Origin: Streptococcus sp. SPS1
GTDB taxonomy: Bacteria > Bacillota > Bacilli > Lactobacillales > Streptococcaceae
DNA: 64,000 nucleotides
Reading direction: 5' to 3'
NCBI RefSeq assembly: GCF_030439915.1
Contig: NZ_JAQFJG010000007.1
Coordinates: forward strand, 42,857-106,856
Shown here: piece by piece, positions 26,986 to 36,561 of the stretch
Position numbering within the stretch: the stretch's first letter is position 1
Layout of the letters: every line of letters starts with the position of its first letter
Translations under genes and position numbers: made by a program
The notes under the pieces: model-generated
Told to the model about the DNA's origin: nothing
What the model saw: only the letters and a program-made list of their open reading frames with translations
Database searches by the model: none

Positions 26986-27852
26986 ATGTCACGCCAAACA
27001 CCGTCACTCTCATTTGAAGTGTTCCCTCCCAACCCAGCCGTGGGTAATGATAACATTATTTCTGCTCTTCAAGATATGCAGGAGTTGGCTCCTCACTTTA
27101 TCAGTGTAACTGCCAGCAATAATAAATTTAATATCAAGGAAACGACGGTTTGTTTGGCTGACTTTATCCAAAATGACTTGGCGATTCCGACTATTGCCCA
27201 CTTGCCAGCTATCTATTTGACTAAGGACAAGGTTGCTGAAACTATTGCAGACTTGGACAAGGTTGGAGTGCAGAAAATCTTGGCTCTTCGTGGGGATATT
27301 ATTCCAGATGTGGAACCACAAAAGGATTTCCGCTACGCAACTGACTTGATTGAGTTCATCAAGGAGCAAGCCCCTCACTTTGATATTGTTGGCGCTTGCT
27401 ATCCAGAAGGACATCCAGATTCACCAAATCAGATTTCAGATATTCAAAATCTTAAGAAGAAAGTGGATGCAGGTTGTTCGAGCCTTGTAACTCAGCTTTT
27501 CTTTGACAATGAGCGCTTCTATGATTTCCAAGACAAGTGTATCTTGGCTGGGATTGATGTTCCAATTCATGCAGGGATTATGCCAATTCTGAATCGAAGT
27601 CAGGCTCTCCGCCTCTTGAAGACTTGTGAGAATATCCATCTTCCACGCAAATTCAAAGCCATTTTAGACAAGTATGAGCATGACCCTGAGTCGCTCAGAG
27701 CAGCAGGACTTGCCTATGCAGTGGACCAAATCGTGGACTTGGTAACTCAGGATGTTGCAGGTGTTCATCTCTACACCATGAACAATGCAGAAACAGCAAA
27801 ATACATCCACCAAGCAACTCATGCCTTGTTTAATCATCAGTCTCTAGGATAA
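26986..27852 (+). CDS. metF: 5,10-Methylenetetrahydrofolate reductase
   Basis: A 288-aa FAD-dependent enzyme reducing methylene-THF to methyl-THF, the donor for MetE. It starts MSRQTPSLSFEVFPPN; the ATG 6 bp upstream is too close to the AAGG SD. The family markers SFEVFPP (FAD/THF site), ALRGD and GACYPEGHPDSPN are in order. It lies in the metE operon without an obvious promoter in the gap, so the MtaR-type site upstream of metE should control both. A terminator follows. Confidence 0.95.
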   Translation: MSRQTPSLSFEVFPPNPAVGNDNIISALQDMQELAPHFISVTASNNKFNIKETTVCLADFIQNDLAIPTIAHLPAIYLTKDKVAETIADLDKVGVQKILALRGDIIPDVEPQKDFRYATDLIEFIKEQAPHFDIVGACYPEGHPDSPNQISDIQNLKKKVDAGCSSLVTQLFFDNERFYDFQDKCILAGIDVPIHAGIMPILNRSQALRLLKTCENIHLPRKFKAILDKYEHDPESLRAAGLAYAVDQIVDLVTQDVAGVHLYTMNNAETAKYIHQATHALFNHQSLG

Positions 27853-27861
27853 TAAAAAGCA

Positions 27862-27898
27862 AACCATTCTTCTCAAGTGAGGGGAATGGTTCCTTTTT
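27862..27898 (+). terminator. Terminator after metF
   Basis: The stem AACCATTC / GAATGGTT is followed by CCTTTTTC. Confidence 0.8.
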
Positions 27899-27930
27899 CA
27901 TGGTAAAGACCGCACTTTTTAAGAAAAATA

Positions 27931-27939
27931 TGATAAAAT
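27931..27939 (+). promoter_or_regulatory. Extended -10 promoter of the pnp leader
   Basis: TGATAAAAT (TGn + TAAAAT). It is the only strong-looking promoter seen between metF and pnp, so transcripts would carry about 860 nt of leader. Confidence 0.5.
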
Positions 27940-28036
27940 AGACTCTGTACGTACTTGATACAAAGATGAGGGTATTTAGGTTGTAGAAGTTTGTTTAAAG
28001 TTGATTATTTTTTAAACAAAATCTAATAATGTGTGT

Positions 28037-28136
28037 CTCAAAAAACACGAACAGAGTGAGTATTTAAAAGATATTTCACGCTATCGTGGTATCTTAGATG
28101 ATAACAATATTATTATCTAAGACGGGATTTTTGAGA
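28037..28136 (+). ncRNA. Predicted structured module at the 5' end of the pnp leader
   Basis: A closing stem TCTCAAAAA (28037-28045) / TTTTTGAGA (28128-28136) brackets a strong inner stem-loop TCTTAGATGATAA / TTATTATCTAAGA (28092-28122, one wobble). I do not recognise it as RNase P, tmRNA, 6S or a known riboswitch. Seen by eye only. Confidence 0.4.
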
Positions 28137-28316
28137 GTAAAATAGTTCGGGAAACTATTTTAGCCTGAGCATAGAAATGAAAAGGCGAAGTAATTAAAAA
28201 TTACCATTGAAATTCCATTGGATTTCTAAAATCATCCACTGGATAATTTTACCTCCCGTCCGCACTATTTCAGGGAAATATCAAAAAGATACTTAATTGA
28301 ATTTTGGCCTCATTTC

Positions 28317-28757
28317 TTAGGAAAAAAGATAAGCTTCCTAGCACTCATCGAGTGCGGCGTCACCTTCCTATTTTTCTACAGAAATGTTCGGCAAGCCGAA
28401 CCGTCCAAAATATCTTGTGTAACTGAACACGCCTACAACTCTGTGGAAAAAGATAAATCTACCTAGGAGCATTCGCTCCGTCGTTCGATTTCCTATTTTC
28501 CTTTGAGTTGCTTAACGGCTTAGTATCTTGAGTAATTGAACCCGGCCGAAAAGCTGTGTAAAAAAGATAAACTGTCTTGTCTTCATCGAAGACTTCGTCA
28601 GTTTCCTATTTTTACTTTGCTTTTGACGTCCTTGGTATCTTGAGAATTGAACACGCCTACAACTCTTTGGAAAAAGATAAATCTGCCTAGGAGCAGTCGC
28701 TCCGTCGTTCGATTTCCTATTTTCCTTTGAGTTGCTTGACGGCTTAGTATCTTGATT
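28317..28757 (+). repeat. Four tandem copies of a structured RNA element in the pnp leader
   Basis: Units of about 110-124 bp share AAAAAGATAA anchors at 28323, 28447, 28561 and 28671. Each folds the same way. Outer helix: GGAAAA/TTTTCC in units 2 and 4, GTAAAAA/TTTTTAC in unit 3. Then comes an invariant internal loop (AGAT opposite TCCT), a middle helix (AAATC/GATTT; AAACTG/CAGTTT in unit 3) and an apical hairpin (GCACTC/GAGTGC; GGAGC/GCTCC; GTCTTC/GAAGAC; GGAGC/GCTCC). Paired positions covary between units. Each unit later has TATCTTG (28411, 28524, 28636, 28748). There is no ORF. The family is not one I recognise. Confidence 0.75.
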
Positions 28758-28802
28758 TTTGTAGGCAAGGCGTATAATTTTATCAATCCAAAGGGGATTA
28801 AA

Positions 28803-31016
28803 ATGACAAAACATGTGTTTCAAACGACTTTTGCGGGTCGTGAGTTAATTGTAGAGACTGGTCAGGTTGCTAAGCAAGCAAATGGCGCAGTTGTCGTGCG
28901 TTACGGTGAGTCAACTGTCTTGACTGCTGCCGTGATGTCTAAGAAAATGGCAACTGGAGATTTCTTCCCTCTTCAAGTCAACTACGAAGAAAAAATGTAT
29001 GCGGCTGGGAAGTTTCCTGGTGGCTTTATGAAACGTGAAGGACGTCCTTCAACAGATGCGACTTTGACAGCGCGTTTGATTGACCGTCCAATCCGTCCTA
29101 TGTTTGCGGAAGGTTTCCGTAACGAAGTGCAAGTGATTAACACTGTGCTTTCTTACGATGAAAATGCATCTGCACCAATGGCTGCTATGTTTGGTTCATC
29201 CTTGGCGCTTTCTATCTCAGATATTCCATTTGACGGACCAATCGCTGGGGTACAGGTGGGCTATGTAGATGGTCAAATCATCATCAACCCTAGTCAAGAA
29301 CAGGCAGAGCAATCTCTTCTTGAATTGACAGTAGCTGGGACTAAACACGCTATCAACATGGTAGAGTCTGGTGCTAAAGAATTATCAGAAGAAATCATGC
29401 TGGAAGCGCTCCTTAAAGGGCACGAAGCGGTCAAAGAATTGATTGCCTTCCAAGAAGAAATCGTTGCTGCTGTCGGTAAGGAAAAAGCAGAAGTGGAATT
29501 GCTTCATGTGGACGCTGACTTGCAGGCTGAAATCATCGCAGCCTACAACAGCGACCTTCAAAAAGCAGTTCAAGTAGAAGAAAAATTGGCTCGTGAAGCT
29601 GCAACTCAAGCAGTTAAGGACCAAGTAACTGCCGTTTACGAAGAAAAATATGCAGACCACGAAGAATTTGACCGTATCATGCGCGATGTGGCTGAAATCT
29701 TGGAACAAATGGAACACGCTGAAGTGCGCCGTTTGATCACAGAAGACAAGGTGCGTCCTGATGGTCGTAAGGTCGATGAAATCCGTCCTTTGGATGCGGT
29801 TGTTGACTTCCTTCCTCGTGTGCACGGTTCAGGTCTCTTCACTCGTGGACAAACGCAAGCCCTTTCTGTCTTGACCTTGGCTCCGATGGGAGAAACTCAA
29901 ATCATTGATGGTTTGGATCCAGAGTACAAGAAACGCTTTATGCACCACTATAACTTCCCTCAATATTCTGTAGGGGAAACAGGTCGTTATGGTGCGCCTG
30001 GTCGTCGTGAAATTGGTCACGGTGCTCTCGGTGAGCGTGCCCTTGCTCAAGTCTTGCCAAGTTTGGAGGAATTCCCATACGCTATCCGTTTGGTAGCAGA
30101 AGTCTTGGAATCAAACGGTTCTTCATCTCAGGCTTCTATCTGTGCGGGAACTCTTGCCCTTATGGCTGGTGGGGTGCCAATCAAGGCGCCAGTAGCTGGT
30201 ATTGCTATGGGACTTATCTCAGATGGAAATAACTACACAGTCTTGACAGATATCCAAGGTTTGGAAGACCACTTTGGAGACATGGACTTCAAGGTTGCAG
30301 GTACTCGTGACGGGATTACAGCCCTTCAAATGGATATCAAGATCCAAGGGATCACTGCAGAAATCTTGACTGAGGCTCTTGCCCAAGCCAAGAAAGCCCG
30401 TTTTGAAATTCTTGATGTGATTGAAGCAACCATTCCAGAAGTTCGTCCAGAATTGGCTCCAACTGCTCCGAAAATTGATACGATCAAGATTGATGTGGAC
30501 AAGATTAAGATTGTCATCGGTAAGGGTGGAGAAACCATCGACAAGATTATCGCTGAAACAGGCGTTAAGATTGATATTGACGAAGAAGGAAATGTATCTA
30601 TCTACTCGAGCGACCAAGGTGCTATCAATCGTGCTAAAGAGATTATTGCTGGTTTGGTTCGTGAAGCTAAGGTGGATGAAGTTTACCGTGCTAAGGTTGT
30701 TCGTATCGAGAAATTTGGTGCCTTTGTTAACCTCTTTGACAAGACAGATGCTCTTGTTCATATATCTGAGATGGCTTGGACGCGTACCAATAATGTCGAA
30801 GACTTGGTAGCAATCGGGGATGAAGTTGATGTTAAGGTTATCAAGATTGATGAAAAAGGACGTGTGGATGCTTCTATGAAAGCCCTTCTTCCTCGTCCTC
30901 CAAAACCTGAACGTGACGAAAAAGGTGAGAAGTCTGAGCGTCCTCATCGCCCACGTCATCACAAGGACCACAAACCTAAGAAAGAATTTACAGAAACACC
31001 AAAAGATTCAGAATAA
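28803..31016 (+). CDS. pnp: Polynucleotide phosphorylase
   Basis: A 737-aa 3'-5' phosphorolytic exoribonuclease. It starts [15 protein letters not shown]; an in-frame upstream ATG at 28752 overlaps the last leader repeat and has no SD. Two RNase PH domains ([20 protein letters not shown] about residue 80; the second catalytic region with [19 protein letters not shown] about residue 385) flank a helical linker. A KH domain ([15 protein letters not shown], about residue 565) and an S1 domain ([14 protein letters not shown], about residue 635) follow. The tail is Lys/Arg/His-rich. It heads a run into cysE. Confidence 0.97.
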   Translation: MTKHVFQTTFAGRELIVETGQVAKQANGAVVVRYGESTVLTAAVMSKKMATGDFFPLQVNYEEKMYAAGKFPGGFMKREGRPSTDATLTARLIDRPIRPMFAEGFRNEVQVINTVLSYDENASAPMAAMFGSSLALSISDIPFDGPIAGVQVGYVDGQIIINPSQEQAEQSLLELTVAGTKHAINMVESGAKELSEEIMLEALLKGHEAVKELIAFQEEIVAAVGKEKAEVELLHVDADLQAEIIAAYNSDLQKAVQVEEKLAREAATQAVKDQVTAVYEEKYADHEEFDRIMRDVAEILEQMEHAEVRRLITEDKVRPDGRKVDEIRPLDAVVDFLPRVHGSGLFTRGQTQALSVLTLAPMGETQIIDGLDPEYKKRFMHHYNFPQYSVGETGRYGAPGRREIGHGALGERALAQVLPSLEEFPYAIRLVAEVLESNGSSSQASICAGTLALMAGGVPIKAPVAGIAMGLISDGNNYTVLTDIQGLEDHFGDMDFKVAGTRDGITALQMDIKIQGITAEILTEALAQAKKARFEILDVIEATIPEVRPELAPTAPKIDTIKIDVDKIKIVIGKGGETIDKIIAETGVKIDIDEEGNVSIYSSDQGAINRAKEIIAGLVREAKVDEVYRAKVVRIEKFGAFVNLFDKTDALVHISEMAWTRTNNVEDLVAIGDEVDVKVIKIDEKGRVDASMKALLPRPPKPERDEKGEKSERPHRPRHHKDHKPKKEFTETPKDSE

Positions 31017-31031
31017 GAAAAGGAGAAATGT

Positions 31032-31649
31032 ATGGGATGGTGGCGCGAAACCATTGATATCGTAAAAGAAAATGATCCAGCGGCCCGCACCACTTTGGAG
31101 GTTTTGCTGACTTATCCAGGTGTCAAGGCCTTGGCGGCCCACCGTCTTTCACATTTTCTCTGGAAGCATGGCTTCAAACTCCTGGCTCGTATGCACAGTC
31201 AGTTTTGGCGCTTTTGGACTCAGATTGAGATTCATCCAGGTGCCCAGATTGATTCAGGTGTCTTTATCGACCACGGTTCAGGCTTGGTGATTGGAGAAAC
31301 AGCGATTGTTGAAAAGGGTGTTCTCCTTTACCACGGAGTAACTCTTGGTGGAACAGGGAAAGACTGTGGCAAACGCCATCCGACCGTTCGAAAGGGAGCT
31401 CTCATATCAGCTCATGCCCAGGTTATCGGACCAGTGGAAATTGGTGAAAATGCTAAGGTCGGTGCAGCAGCAGTTGTCGTGGCAGATGTACCTAGTGATG
31501 TGACGGTTGTTGGTATTCCTGCCAAGATTGTCCGCCTTCATGGTAAGAAAGACGAGCCGGTCATTCATGAGGTTGAAGAAAAACGAGAGTATTACGTCAA
31601 TAAACTCGAGCAGGCTAAAGAAGCTAGTCACAGATCGTCTGGGTTGTAG
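31032..31649 (+). CDS. cysE: Serine O-acetyltransferase
   Basis: A 205-aa left-handed beta-helix enzyme making O-acetylserine from serine and acetyl-CoA, the first step of cysteine synthesis. The N-terminal helical region is followed by hexapeptide repeats (IHPGAQIDSGVFIDHGSGLVIGE) and the active-site loop HGVTLGGTGKDCGKRHPTV. SD 'aaaaggagaaatgt', 15 bp after pnp. It lies upstream of cysS, so the run groups cysteine supply with Cys-tRNA charging. Confidence 0.95.
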   Translation: MGWWRETIDIVKENDPAARTTLEVLLTYPGVKALAAHRLSHFLWKHGFKLLARMHSQFWRFWTQIEIHPGAQIDSGVFIDHGSGLVIGETAIVEKGVLLYHGVTLGGTGKDCGKRHPTVRKGALISAHAQVIGPVEIGENAKVGAAAVVVADVPSDVTVVGIPAKIVRLHGKKDEPVIHEVEEKREYYVNKLEQAKEASHRSSGL

Positions 31650-31660
31650 AGGATACCTAT

Positions 31661-32545
31661 ATGATTCAAGTAAGAAACAAGTTAAGCCAAGAGGAGCTAT
31701 CTGAGGCGAAAAAACTAATTAACTGTTGTCAAAACTACGACGGTACCTATCGTGATCCCTATCTCTCTAACATGCTTAATTTTGCCCCAAACATGCCCGC
31801 CTTTTTCCTTTATTATGAAAAAGGCGAACTTGTTGGTTTATTAACTGTCTATGCAGATGACCAAGATGTGGAAGTGACGATACTGGTTCATCCAGTTCAT
31901 CGCCGTCAGGGGGTTGCGCGTGCATTGTTTACTAGTTTTGAGAGAGAAACAGCTTCTTTTCCGATTCATTCAGTTACTTTTCAGACAGAGCGTGTTTTTC
32001 TAGACCGCCATCCTGATTTTATCAGCAACTGGGGATTGGTCGAGGATGAAGAGACAGAAACTTGGTTAGGTAAGGATAGAAAACCTTATCCGTTAGCAAA
32101 TATTTCCAATCTTGAAGTTTTGTTAGCAGATAGTTCGTATCAGGATCAAATTAGTCAGTTAAAATTTCAGGCATTCTCAGAGGAACATGAGTCTAGAGAG
32201 ATTGTGGATAGATATGTCGCTGAAGCTCTGAAGGATCCAGAAAGTCGCTTATATATTTTATTAAAAGACGGTCAGGTTATTGGAACGTGCACGGTAGATT
32301 TATCGACTAATACGAATTACTTCTACGGTTTAGCAATATCTGAACCTGAACGTGGGAAAGGCTATGGAAGCTACTTAGCAAAATTCCTTGTCAACCAACT
32401 GATTGAGCAAAATGATAAGGAGTTCCAAATTGCAGTAGAGGATAGCAATGTAGGTGCCAAACATTTGTATGAAAAAATTGGCTTTGTCAAACAGACTCAG
32501 GTGGTTTATCTGAATGAGAAAGGAGCAAGGGATTCCGAAGTGTAG
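31661..32545 (+). CDS. Tandem GNAT-family N-acetyltransferase
   Basis: A 294-aa protein with two GNAT-like halves. The first (residues ~1-145) has VTILVHPVHRRQGVARALF, an acetyl-CoA P-loop pattern (RRQGVA). The second (residues ~150-290) has GLAISEPERGKGYGSYLAKFL (RGKGYGS) and the closing VGAKHLYEKIGF. The substrate is unknown; fused double GNATs are often one active and one degenerate copy, but both loops look complete here. It starts 12 bp after cysE and probably belongs to the same transcript. Confidence 0.8.
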   Translation: MIQVRNKLSQEELSEAKKLINCCQNYDGTYRDPYLSNMLNFAPNMPAFFLYYEKGELVGLLTVYADDQDVEVTILVHPVHRRQGVARALFTSFERETASFPIHSVTFQTERVFLDRHPDFISNWGLVEDEETETWLGKDRKPYPLANISNLEVLLADSSYQDQISQLKFQAFSEEHESREIVDRYVAEALKDPESRLYILLKDGQVIGTCTVDLSTNTNYFYGLAISEPERGKGYGSYLAKFLVNQLIEQNDKEFQIAVEDSNVGAKHLYEKIGFVKQTQVVYLNEKGARDSEV

Positions 32546-32627
32546 AGAGATTCGGACTGAAATTCAATTGAACTCTTAGTGATGAAACTAACTGTTCTCG
32601 GATTTTGGCTTTCCTGACTATTATTTT

Positions 32628-33971
32628 ATGATTAAAATCTACGACACCATGTCTCGTGATTTGCGAGAATTTGTCCCGATTGAGGACGGCAAAGTAAAGA
32701 TATATGTTTGTGGGCCAACCGTGTACAACTATATCCACGTGGGGAATGCCCGTTCGACGGTGGCTTTTGATACCATTCGTCGCTATTTTGAGTATCGTGG
32801 TTATGAGGTTGCCTATATTTCCAATTTTACGGATGTGGATGATAAGATTATCAACCGTGCCAAGGAGGAAGGTATCACGCCTCAGGAGGTTGCGGACAAG
32901 TACATTGCTGCCTTTCGTGAGGATGTGACGGCCTTGGGCGTGAAACCTGCGACTCGCCATCCGCGTGTGGTGGAGTTTATGGCTGACATTATCCGCTTTG
33001 TGGGAGACTTGATTGAAAAAGGTTTTGCTTATGAGAGCCAAGGAGATGTCTATTTCCGTGTGGAAAAATCTCACAACTATGCCAAATTGGCTAATAAAAC
33101 CTTGGAAGATTTGGAGCTGGGTGCTTCAGGTCGTACCGATGAAGAAACAGCTCGTAAGGAAAATCCTGTAGACTTTGCCCTATGGAAAGCTGCCAAATCA
33201 GGCGAGATTTCTTGGGATAGTCCTTGGGGATCTGGTCGTCCGGGCTGGCATATCGAGTGTTCGGTCATGTCGACAGAGATTTTAGGTGATACCATTGATA
33301 TTCACGGTGGTGGAGCCGACCTAGAGTTTCCACACCACACCAATGAAATTGCCCAGTCAGAAGCCAAAACAGGCAAGACCTTTGCCAATTACTGGATGCA
33401 CAATGGCTTTGTCAACATCGATAATGTCAAGATGTCCAAATCCTTGGGCAACTTTATTACCGTACACGATGCCCTTAAAACTCTTGACGGACAGGTACTT
33501 CGATTCTTCTTTGCGACTCAACATTATCGCAAGCCTATCAACTTTACGGAAAAGGCAGTGCGAGACGCTGAGACCAATCTCAAGTATTTGAAAAACACTT
33601 ATGAGCAACCATTTACAGGAAAAGTGGATGTCAAAGAGTTACAAGCTTTTAAAGACAAGTTTGTAGCAGCTATGGATGAAGATTTTAACGCTGCTAACGG
33701 TATCACAGTGGTCTTTGAAATGGCCAAATGGATTAACTCAGGTAACTATGATGCAAGTGTTAAGGAAGCTCTGGCGACTATGTTAGAGGTCTTTGGAATT
33801 GTCTTTGTTGAGGAAGTTTTGGATGCAGAGATTGAAGCCTTGATTCAAAAACGCCAAGAAGCGCGTGCTAATCGTGACTTTGCGACAGCGGACCAGATCC
33901 GTGACCAATTGGCTGCTCAAGGGATTAAGCTCCTTGACACCAAAGATGGAGTGAGGTGGACACGTGATTGA
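32628..33971 (+). CDS. cysS: Cysteinyl-tRNA synthetase
   Basis: A 447-aa class I synthetase. The HIGH-type motif reads YNYIHVGNARS (about residues 31-41), preceded by the zinc-binding Cys in VCGPTVYN. The other zinc ligands are in GWHIECSVM and GGGADLEFPHHTNE. KMSKSLGN (about residue 269) is the KMSKS loop. The C-terminal DALR-type anticodon region is normal in length. It overlaps mrnC by 8 bp. Confidence 0.97.
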   Translation: MIKIYDTMSRDLREFVPIEDGKVKIYVCGPTVYNYIHVGNARSTVAFDTIRRYFEYRGYEVAYISNFTDVDDKIINRAKEEGITPQEVADKYIAAFREDVTALGVKPATRHPRVVEFMADIIRFVGDLIEKGFAYESQGDVYFRVEKSHNYAKLANKTLEDLELGASGRTDEETARKENPVDFALWKAAKSGEISWDSPWGSGRPGWHIECSVMSTEILGDTIDIHGGGADLEFPHHTNEIAQSEAKTGKTFANYWMHNGFVNIDNVKMSKSLGNFITVHDALKTLDGQVLRFFFATQHYRKPINFTEKAVRDAETNLKYLKNTYEQPFTGKVDVKELQAFKDKFVAAMDEDFNAANGITVVFEMAKWINSGNYDASVKEALATMLEVFGIVFVEEVLDAEIEALIQKRQEARANRDFATADQIRDQLAAQGIKLLDTKDGVRWTRD

Positions 33972-34350
33972 TGTCAATCTCATTAACGGGATTGCGTTAG
34001 CTTTTGAGGGGGACGCGGTGTATTCCATGTATATTCGCCGTCACCTCATTCTAAAAGGTATGACCAAACCCAATAAACTCCATCAAGAAGCGACCAAGTA
34101 TGTGTCAGCCAAAGCTCAGGCTCGCCTGATTTCTCTTATGTTGGATGAGCAGGTCTTAACAGAAAAAGAAGAAGAGGTCTACAAGCGAGGTCGAAATACC
34201 AATAGCCACACCAAGGCCAAAAATGCTGATGTGGTGACTTATCGCATGTCCACAGGTTTTGAAGCGGTCATGGGCTATCTCCATATGACTGATAATCTAG
34301 AACGTCTTGAGAGCTTGATTTCGTGGTGTATCCAAAAAGTGGAGGGCTAG
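33964..34350 (+). CDS. mrnC: Mini-ribonuclease III
   Basis: A 128-aa protein made of an RNase III catalytic domain without a dsRNA-binding domain. The start is GTG (read MIDVNLINGIALAFEGDAVY), overlapping the cysS stop. NGIALAFEGDAVYSMYIR carries the first conserved acidic site. KRGRNTNSHTKAKNADVVTYRMSTGFEAVMGYL contains the second, broken here for length. In Bacillus the homolog trims 23S rRNA ends, and it commonly follows cysS in Firmicutes. Confidence 0.92.
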   Translation: MIDVNLINGIALAFEGDAVYSMYIRRHLILKGMTKPNKLHQEATKYVSAKAQARLISLMLDEQVLTEKEEEVYKRGRNTNSHTKAKNADVVTYRMSTGFEAVMGYLHMTDNLERLESLISWCIQKVEG

Positions 34351-34353
34351 GAC

Positions 34354-35223
34354 ATGATGGCAAAAGAACTACAAGACTGGTTTCCTGAGGCTCAGATTTC
34401 AGACCAACCAGTAGAGAAAGAAGGCTATCTCACTCTCCCTTTAGCTTCTCAGCAGTGGCTTTTGCTGGAGGAAGCTGGGCTCAGTGAGCGTGAAAAGCAG
34501 TTGGTTGCCCTCTTGACCCAGCAGGAGCAGGCTCGTTCGCTCAATCCTTGGTATTCCTATCTGATTGAGGGTAAGGGACAGGCGCCGAAAACTTTTAAAA
34601 AGATTCAGTTGGTTTATTGTCATCTTTCCTATTTTCAGCAGGAAAATCTAGCTTCTTGGCTGGATATGATGCGGACCCTTTTTCCTAACTGTCAGACAGT
34701 GCTGCAGGTCGGAGCTCAGGATTATGTTTTCATACTTCAACAAGATAAATACACCTCTGTACGAGCTATTTTAAGTGATACGATTGAAGCGGTTGAGTAT
34801 GACTTTGGACTGCGTCTATCTATCATGTTGGGTCAGGTTTGGTCTCAGACGGGGCATCAAGCCCTATCAGACTTGATTAAAGCGGAGCGGGATTTGTTTA
34901 AGACTTGGTGGCGTCAGGGTCACCAAGGTGTTCATACTTTTTCTCAGCTCTATCTTTGGAGTATGGGAGAAAGACTTGTGGACTTGAGAGCAATCAAGGA
35001 ATGCTTGCACCAGATGATTTTGGATCAGGATCAGATTCAGGAAATCATTCTCTCTCTTTGGGAAAATAGTGCTGTCCTAACAAAAACAGCCCAGCAACTC
35101 TATCTGCACCGCAATTCTCTCCAATATAAGATTGATAAATGGGAAGAATTGACAGGGCTTCAGTTGAAGGAATTGACTGACCTGACCTTGTGTTATCAAT
35201 TGATTTTACCAGATATTTTATAA
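34354..35223 (+). CDS. PucR/CdaR-type regulator-like protein
   Basis: A 289-aa soluble protein. The C-terminal ~55 residues hold the helix-turn-helix of the PucR/CdaR family (TKTAQQLYLHRNSLQYKIDK, about residues 243-262). The N-terminal part has no ligand domain I can name. It begins 3 bp after mrnC and is followed by a terminator and then by msmK. In TIGR4 (from memory) a similar gene also precedes msmK, so a role in carbohydrate control is possible but unproved. The start is either of two adjacent ATGs. Confidence 0.65.
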   Translation: MMAKELQDWFPEAQISDQPVEKEGYLTLPLASQQWLLLEEAGLSEREKQLVALLTQQEQARSLNPWYSYLIEGKGQAPKTFKKIQLVYCHLSYFQQENLASWLDMMRTLFPNCQTVLQVGAQDYVFILQQDKYTSVRAILSDTIEAVEYDFGLRLSIMLGQVWSQTGHQALSDLIKAERDLFKTWWRQGHQGVHTFSQLYLWSMGERLVDLRAIKECLHQMILDQDQIQEIILSLWENSAVLTKTAQQLYLHRNSLQYKIDKWEELTGLQLKELTDLTLCYQLILPDIL

Positions 35224-35258
35224 AGTTTTGTGCAAGTTGCACAGAACTTTTTTATTTT
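35222..35258 (+). terminator. Terminator after the PucR-like gene
   Basis: AAAGTTTTGTGCAA / TTGCACAGAACTTT stem with a mismatch, then a long T run. Confidence 0.8.
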
Positions 35259-35283
35259 TTTGGTCACCTTGCCATAGAAATAT

Positions 35284-35303
35284 AAAGCGTTTTCATCTAT
35301 AAT
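35284..35303 (+). promoter_or_regulatory. msmK promoter with a probable cre site
   Basis: AAAGCGTTTTCATC (35284-35297) resembles a catabolite-responsive element (…AAGCGTTTTC…) and abuts the -10 TATAAT at 35298-35303. CcpA binding there would block RNA polymerase. No clear -35 is seen. Confidence 0.55.
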
Positions 35304-35335
35304 AAAACTATCAAAAGACAAAAGGAGTTCACCTC

Positions 35336-36466
35336 ATGGTAGAATTGAATCTTAAAAACATTTACAAAAAATATCCAAATAGCGAACACTACTCAGTTGA
35401 AGACTTCAACTTGGACATTAAAGACAAAGAATTTATCGTTTTCGTAGGTCCTTCAGGATGTGGTAAATCAACAACTCTTCGTATGATTGCTGGTCTTGAA
35501 GACATCACAGAAGGTACTGCATCTATCGATGGCGTGGTTGTCAACGACGTAGCTCCAAAAGACCGTGACATCGCCATGGTATTCCAAAACTACGCTCTTT
35601 ACCCACACATGACTGTTTATGACAACATGGCTTTCGGTTTGAAATTGCGTAAATACAGCAAGGAAGACATCGACAAACGTGTGCAAGAAGCAGCAGCAAT
35701 CCTTGGTTTGAAAGAATTCTTGGATCGTAAACCAGCTGACCTTTCAGGTGGTCAACGTCAACGTGTTGCCATGGGTCGTGCAATCGTCCGTGATGCAAAA
35801 GTATTCTTGATGGACGAACCTTTGTCAAACTTGGATGCAAAACTTCGTGTATCTATGCGTGCTGAAATCGCTAAAATCCACCGTCGTATCGGAGCTACAA
35901 CTATCTACGTAACTCACGACCAAACAGAAGCGATGACACTTGCAGATCGTATCGTTATCATGTCAGCAACTAAGAACCCTGCTGGTACAGGTACTATCGG
36001 ACGTGTAGAACAAATCGGTACTCCTCAAGAAGTTTACAAAAACCCAGTTAATAAATTCGTAGCAGGATTCATCGGAAGCCCAGCTATGAACTTCATCAAT
36101 GTGAAATTGGTTGGAAGTGAAATTATTTCAGACGGTTTCCGTTTGAAAGTTCCAGAAGGAGCATTGAAAGTTCTTCGTGAAAAAGGCTACGAAGGTAAAG
36201 AATTGATTTTCGGTATTCGTCCAGAAGACGTGAATGCAGAACCTGCTTTCCTTGAAACATTCCCAGAATCAGTTGTGAAAGCTACTATCTCTGTATCAGA
36301 GTTGCTTGGTTCAGAATCTCATCTTTACTGCCAAGTTGGTAAAGATGAATTTGTTGCCAAAGTTGATGCTCGTGACTACTTGCAAACAGGTGCAACAGTT
36401 GAACTTGGATTTGACTTGAACAAAGCACACTTCTTCGATGTAGAAACTGAAAAAACAGTCTACTAA
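35336..36466 (+). CDS. msmK: Shared sugar ABC transporter ATPase MsmK
   Basis: A 376-aa ABC ATPase of the MalK/MsmK type. Walker [10 protein letters not shown] (about residue 38), signature [13 protein letters not shown] (about residue 135), Walker [13 protein letters not shown] and the H-loop [13 protein letters not shown] are in order. The C-terminal regulatory OB-fold domain (FGIRPEDV onward) is complete. No permease or binding protein is nearby; in pneumococcus this orphan ATPase powers several carbohydrate ABC importers. It has its own cre-like promoter and terminator. Confidence 0.95.
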   Translation: MVELNLKNIYKKYPNSEHYSVEDFNLDIKDKEFIVFVGPSGCGKSTTLRMIAGLEDITEGTASIDGVVVNDVAPKDRDIAMVFQNYALYPHMTVYDNMAFGLKLRKYSKEDIDKRVQEAAAILGLKEFLDRKPADLSGGQRQRVAMGRAIVRDAKVFLMDEPLSNLDAKLRVSMRAEIAKIHRRIGATTIYVTHDQTEAMTLADRIVIMSATKNPAGTGTIGRVEQIGTPQEVYKNPVNKFVAGFIGSPAMNFINVKLVGSEIISDGFRLKVPEGALKVLREKGYEGKELIFGIRPEDVNAEPAFLETFPESVVKATISVSELLGSESHLYCQVGKDEFVAKVDARDYLQTGATVELGFDLNKAHFFDVETEKTVY

Positions 36467-36480
36467 GCAAATGAAATGTC

Positions 36481-36512
36481 AAAACACTGCTAGAAATCTA
36501 GCAGTGTTTTTT
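36481..36512 (+). terminator. Terminator after msmK
   Basis: AAAACACTGCTAG / CTAGCAGTGTTTT with an AAAT loop and a T run. Confidence 0.9.
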
Positions 36513-36523
36513 GCGGTTGAGTA

Positions 36524-36553
36524 GAAAACTCTCCTGGGAAATTTCAGGAGAGT
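36524..36553 (-). terminator. Terminator for the NOX-like gene
   Basis: On the minus strand ACTCTCCTG / CAGGAGAGT followed by TTTTC. Confidence 0.75.
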
Positions 36554-36561
36554 ATGAGTAA

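Noticed and set aside
27940..28310. RNase P RNA, tmRNA or a known riboswitch upstream of pnp
   Set aside because: None of the conserved core motifs of these RNAs (such as the RNase P GAGGAAAGUCC or a tRNA-like CCA end) are present; left as an unknown structured leader.
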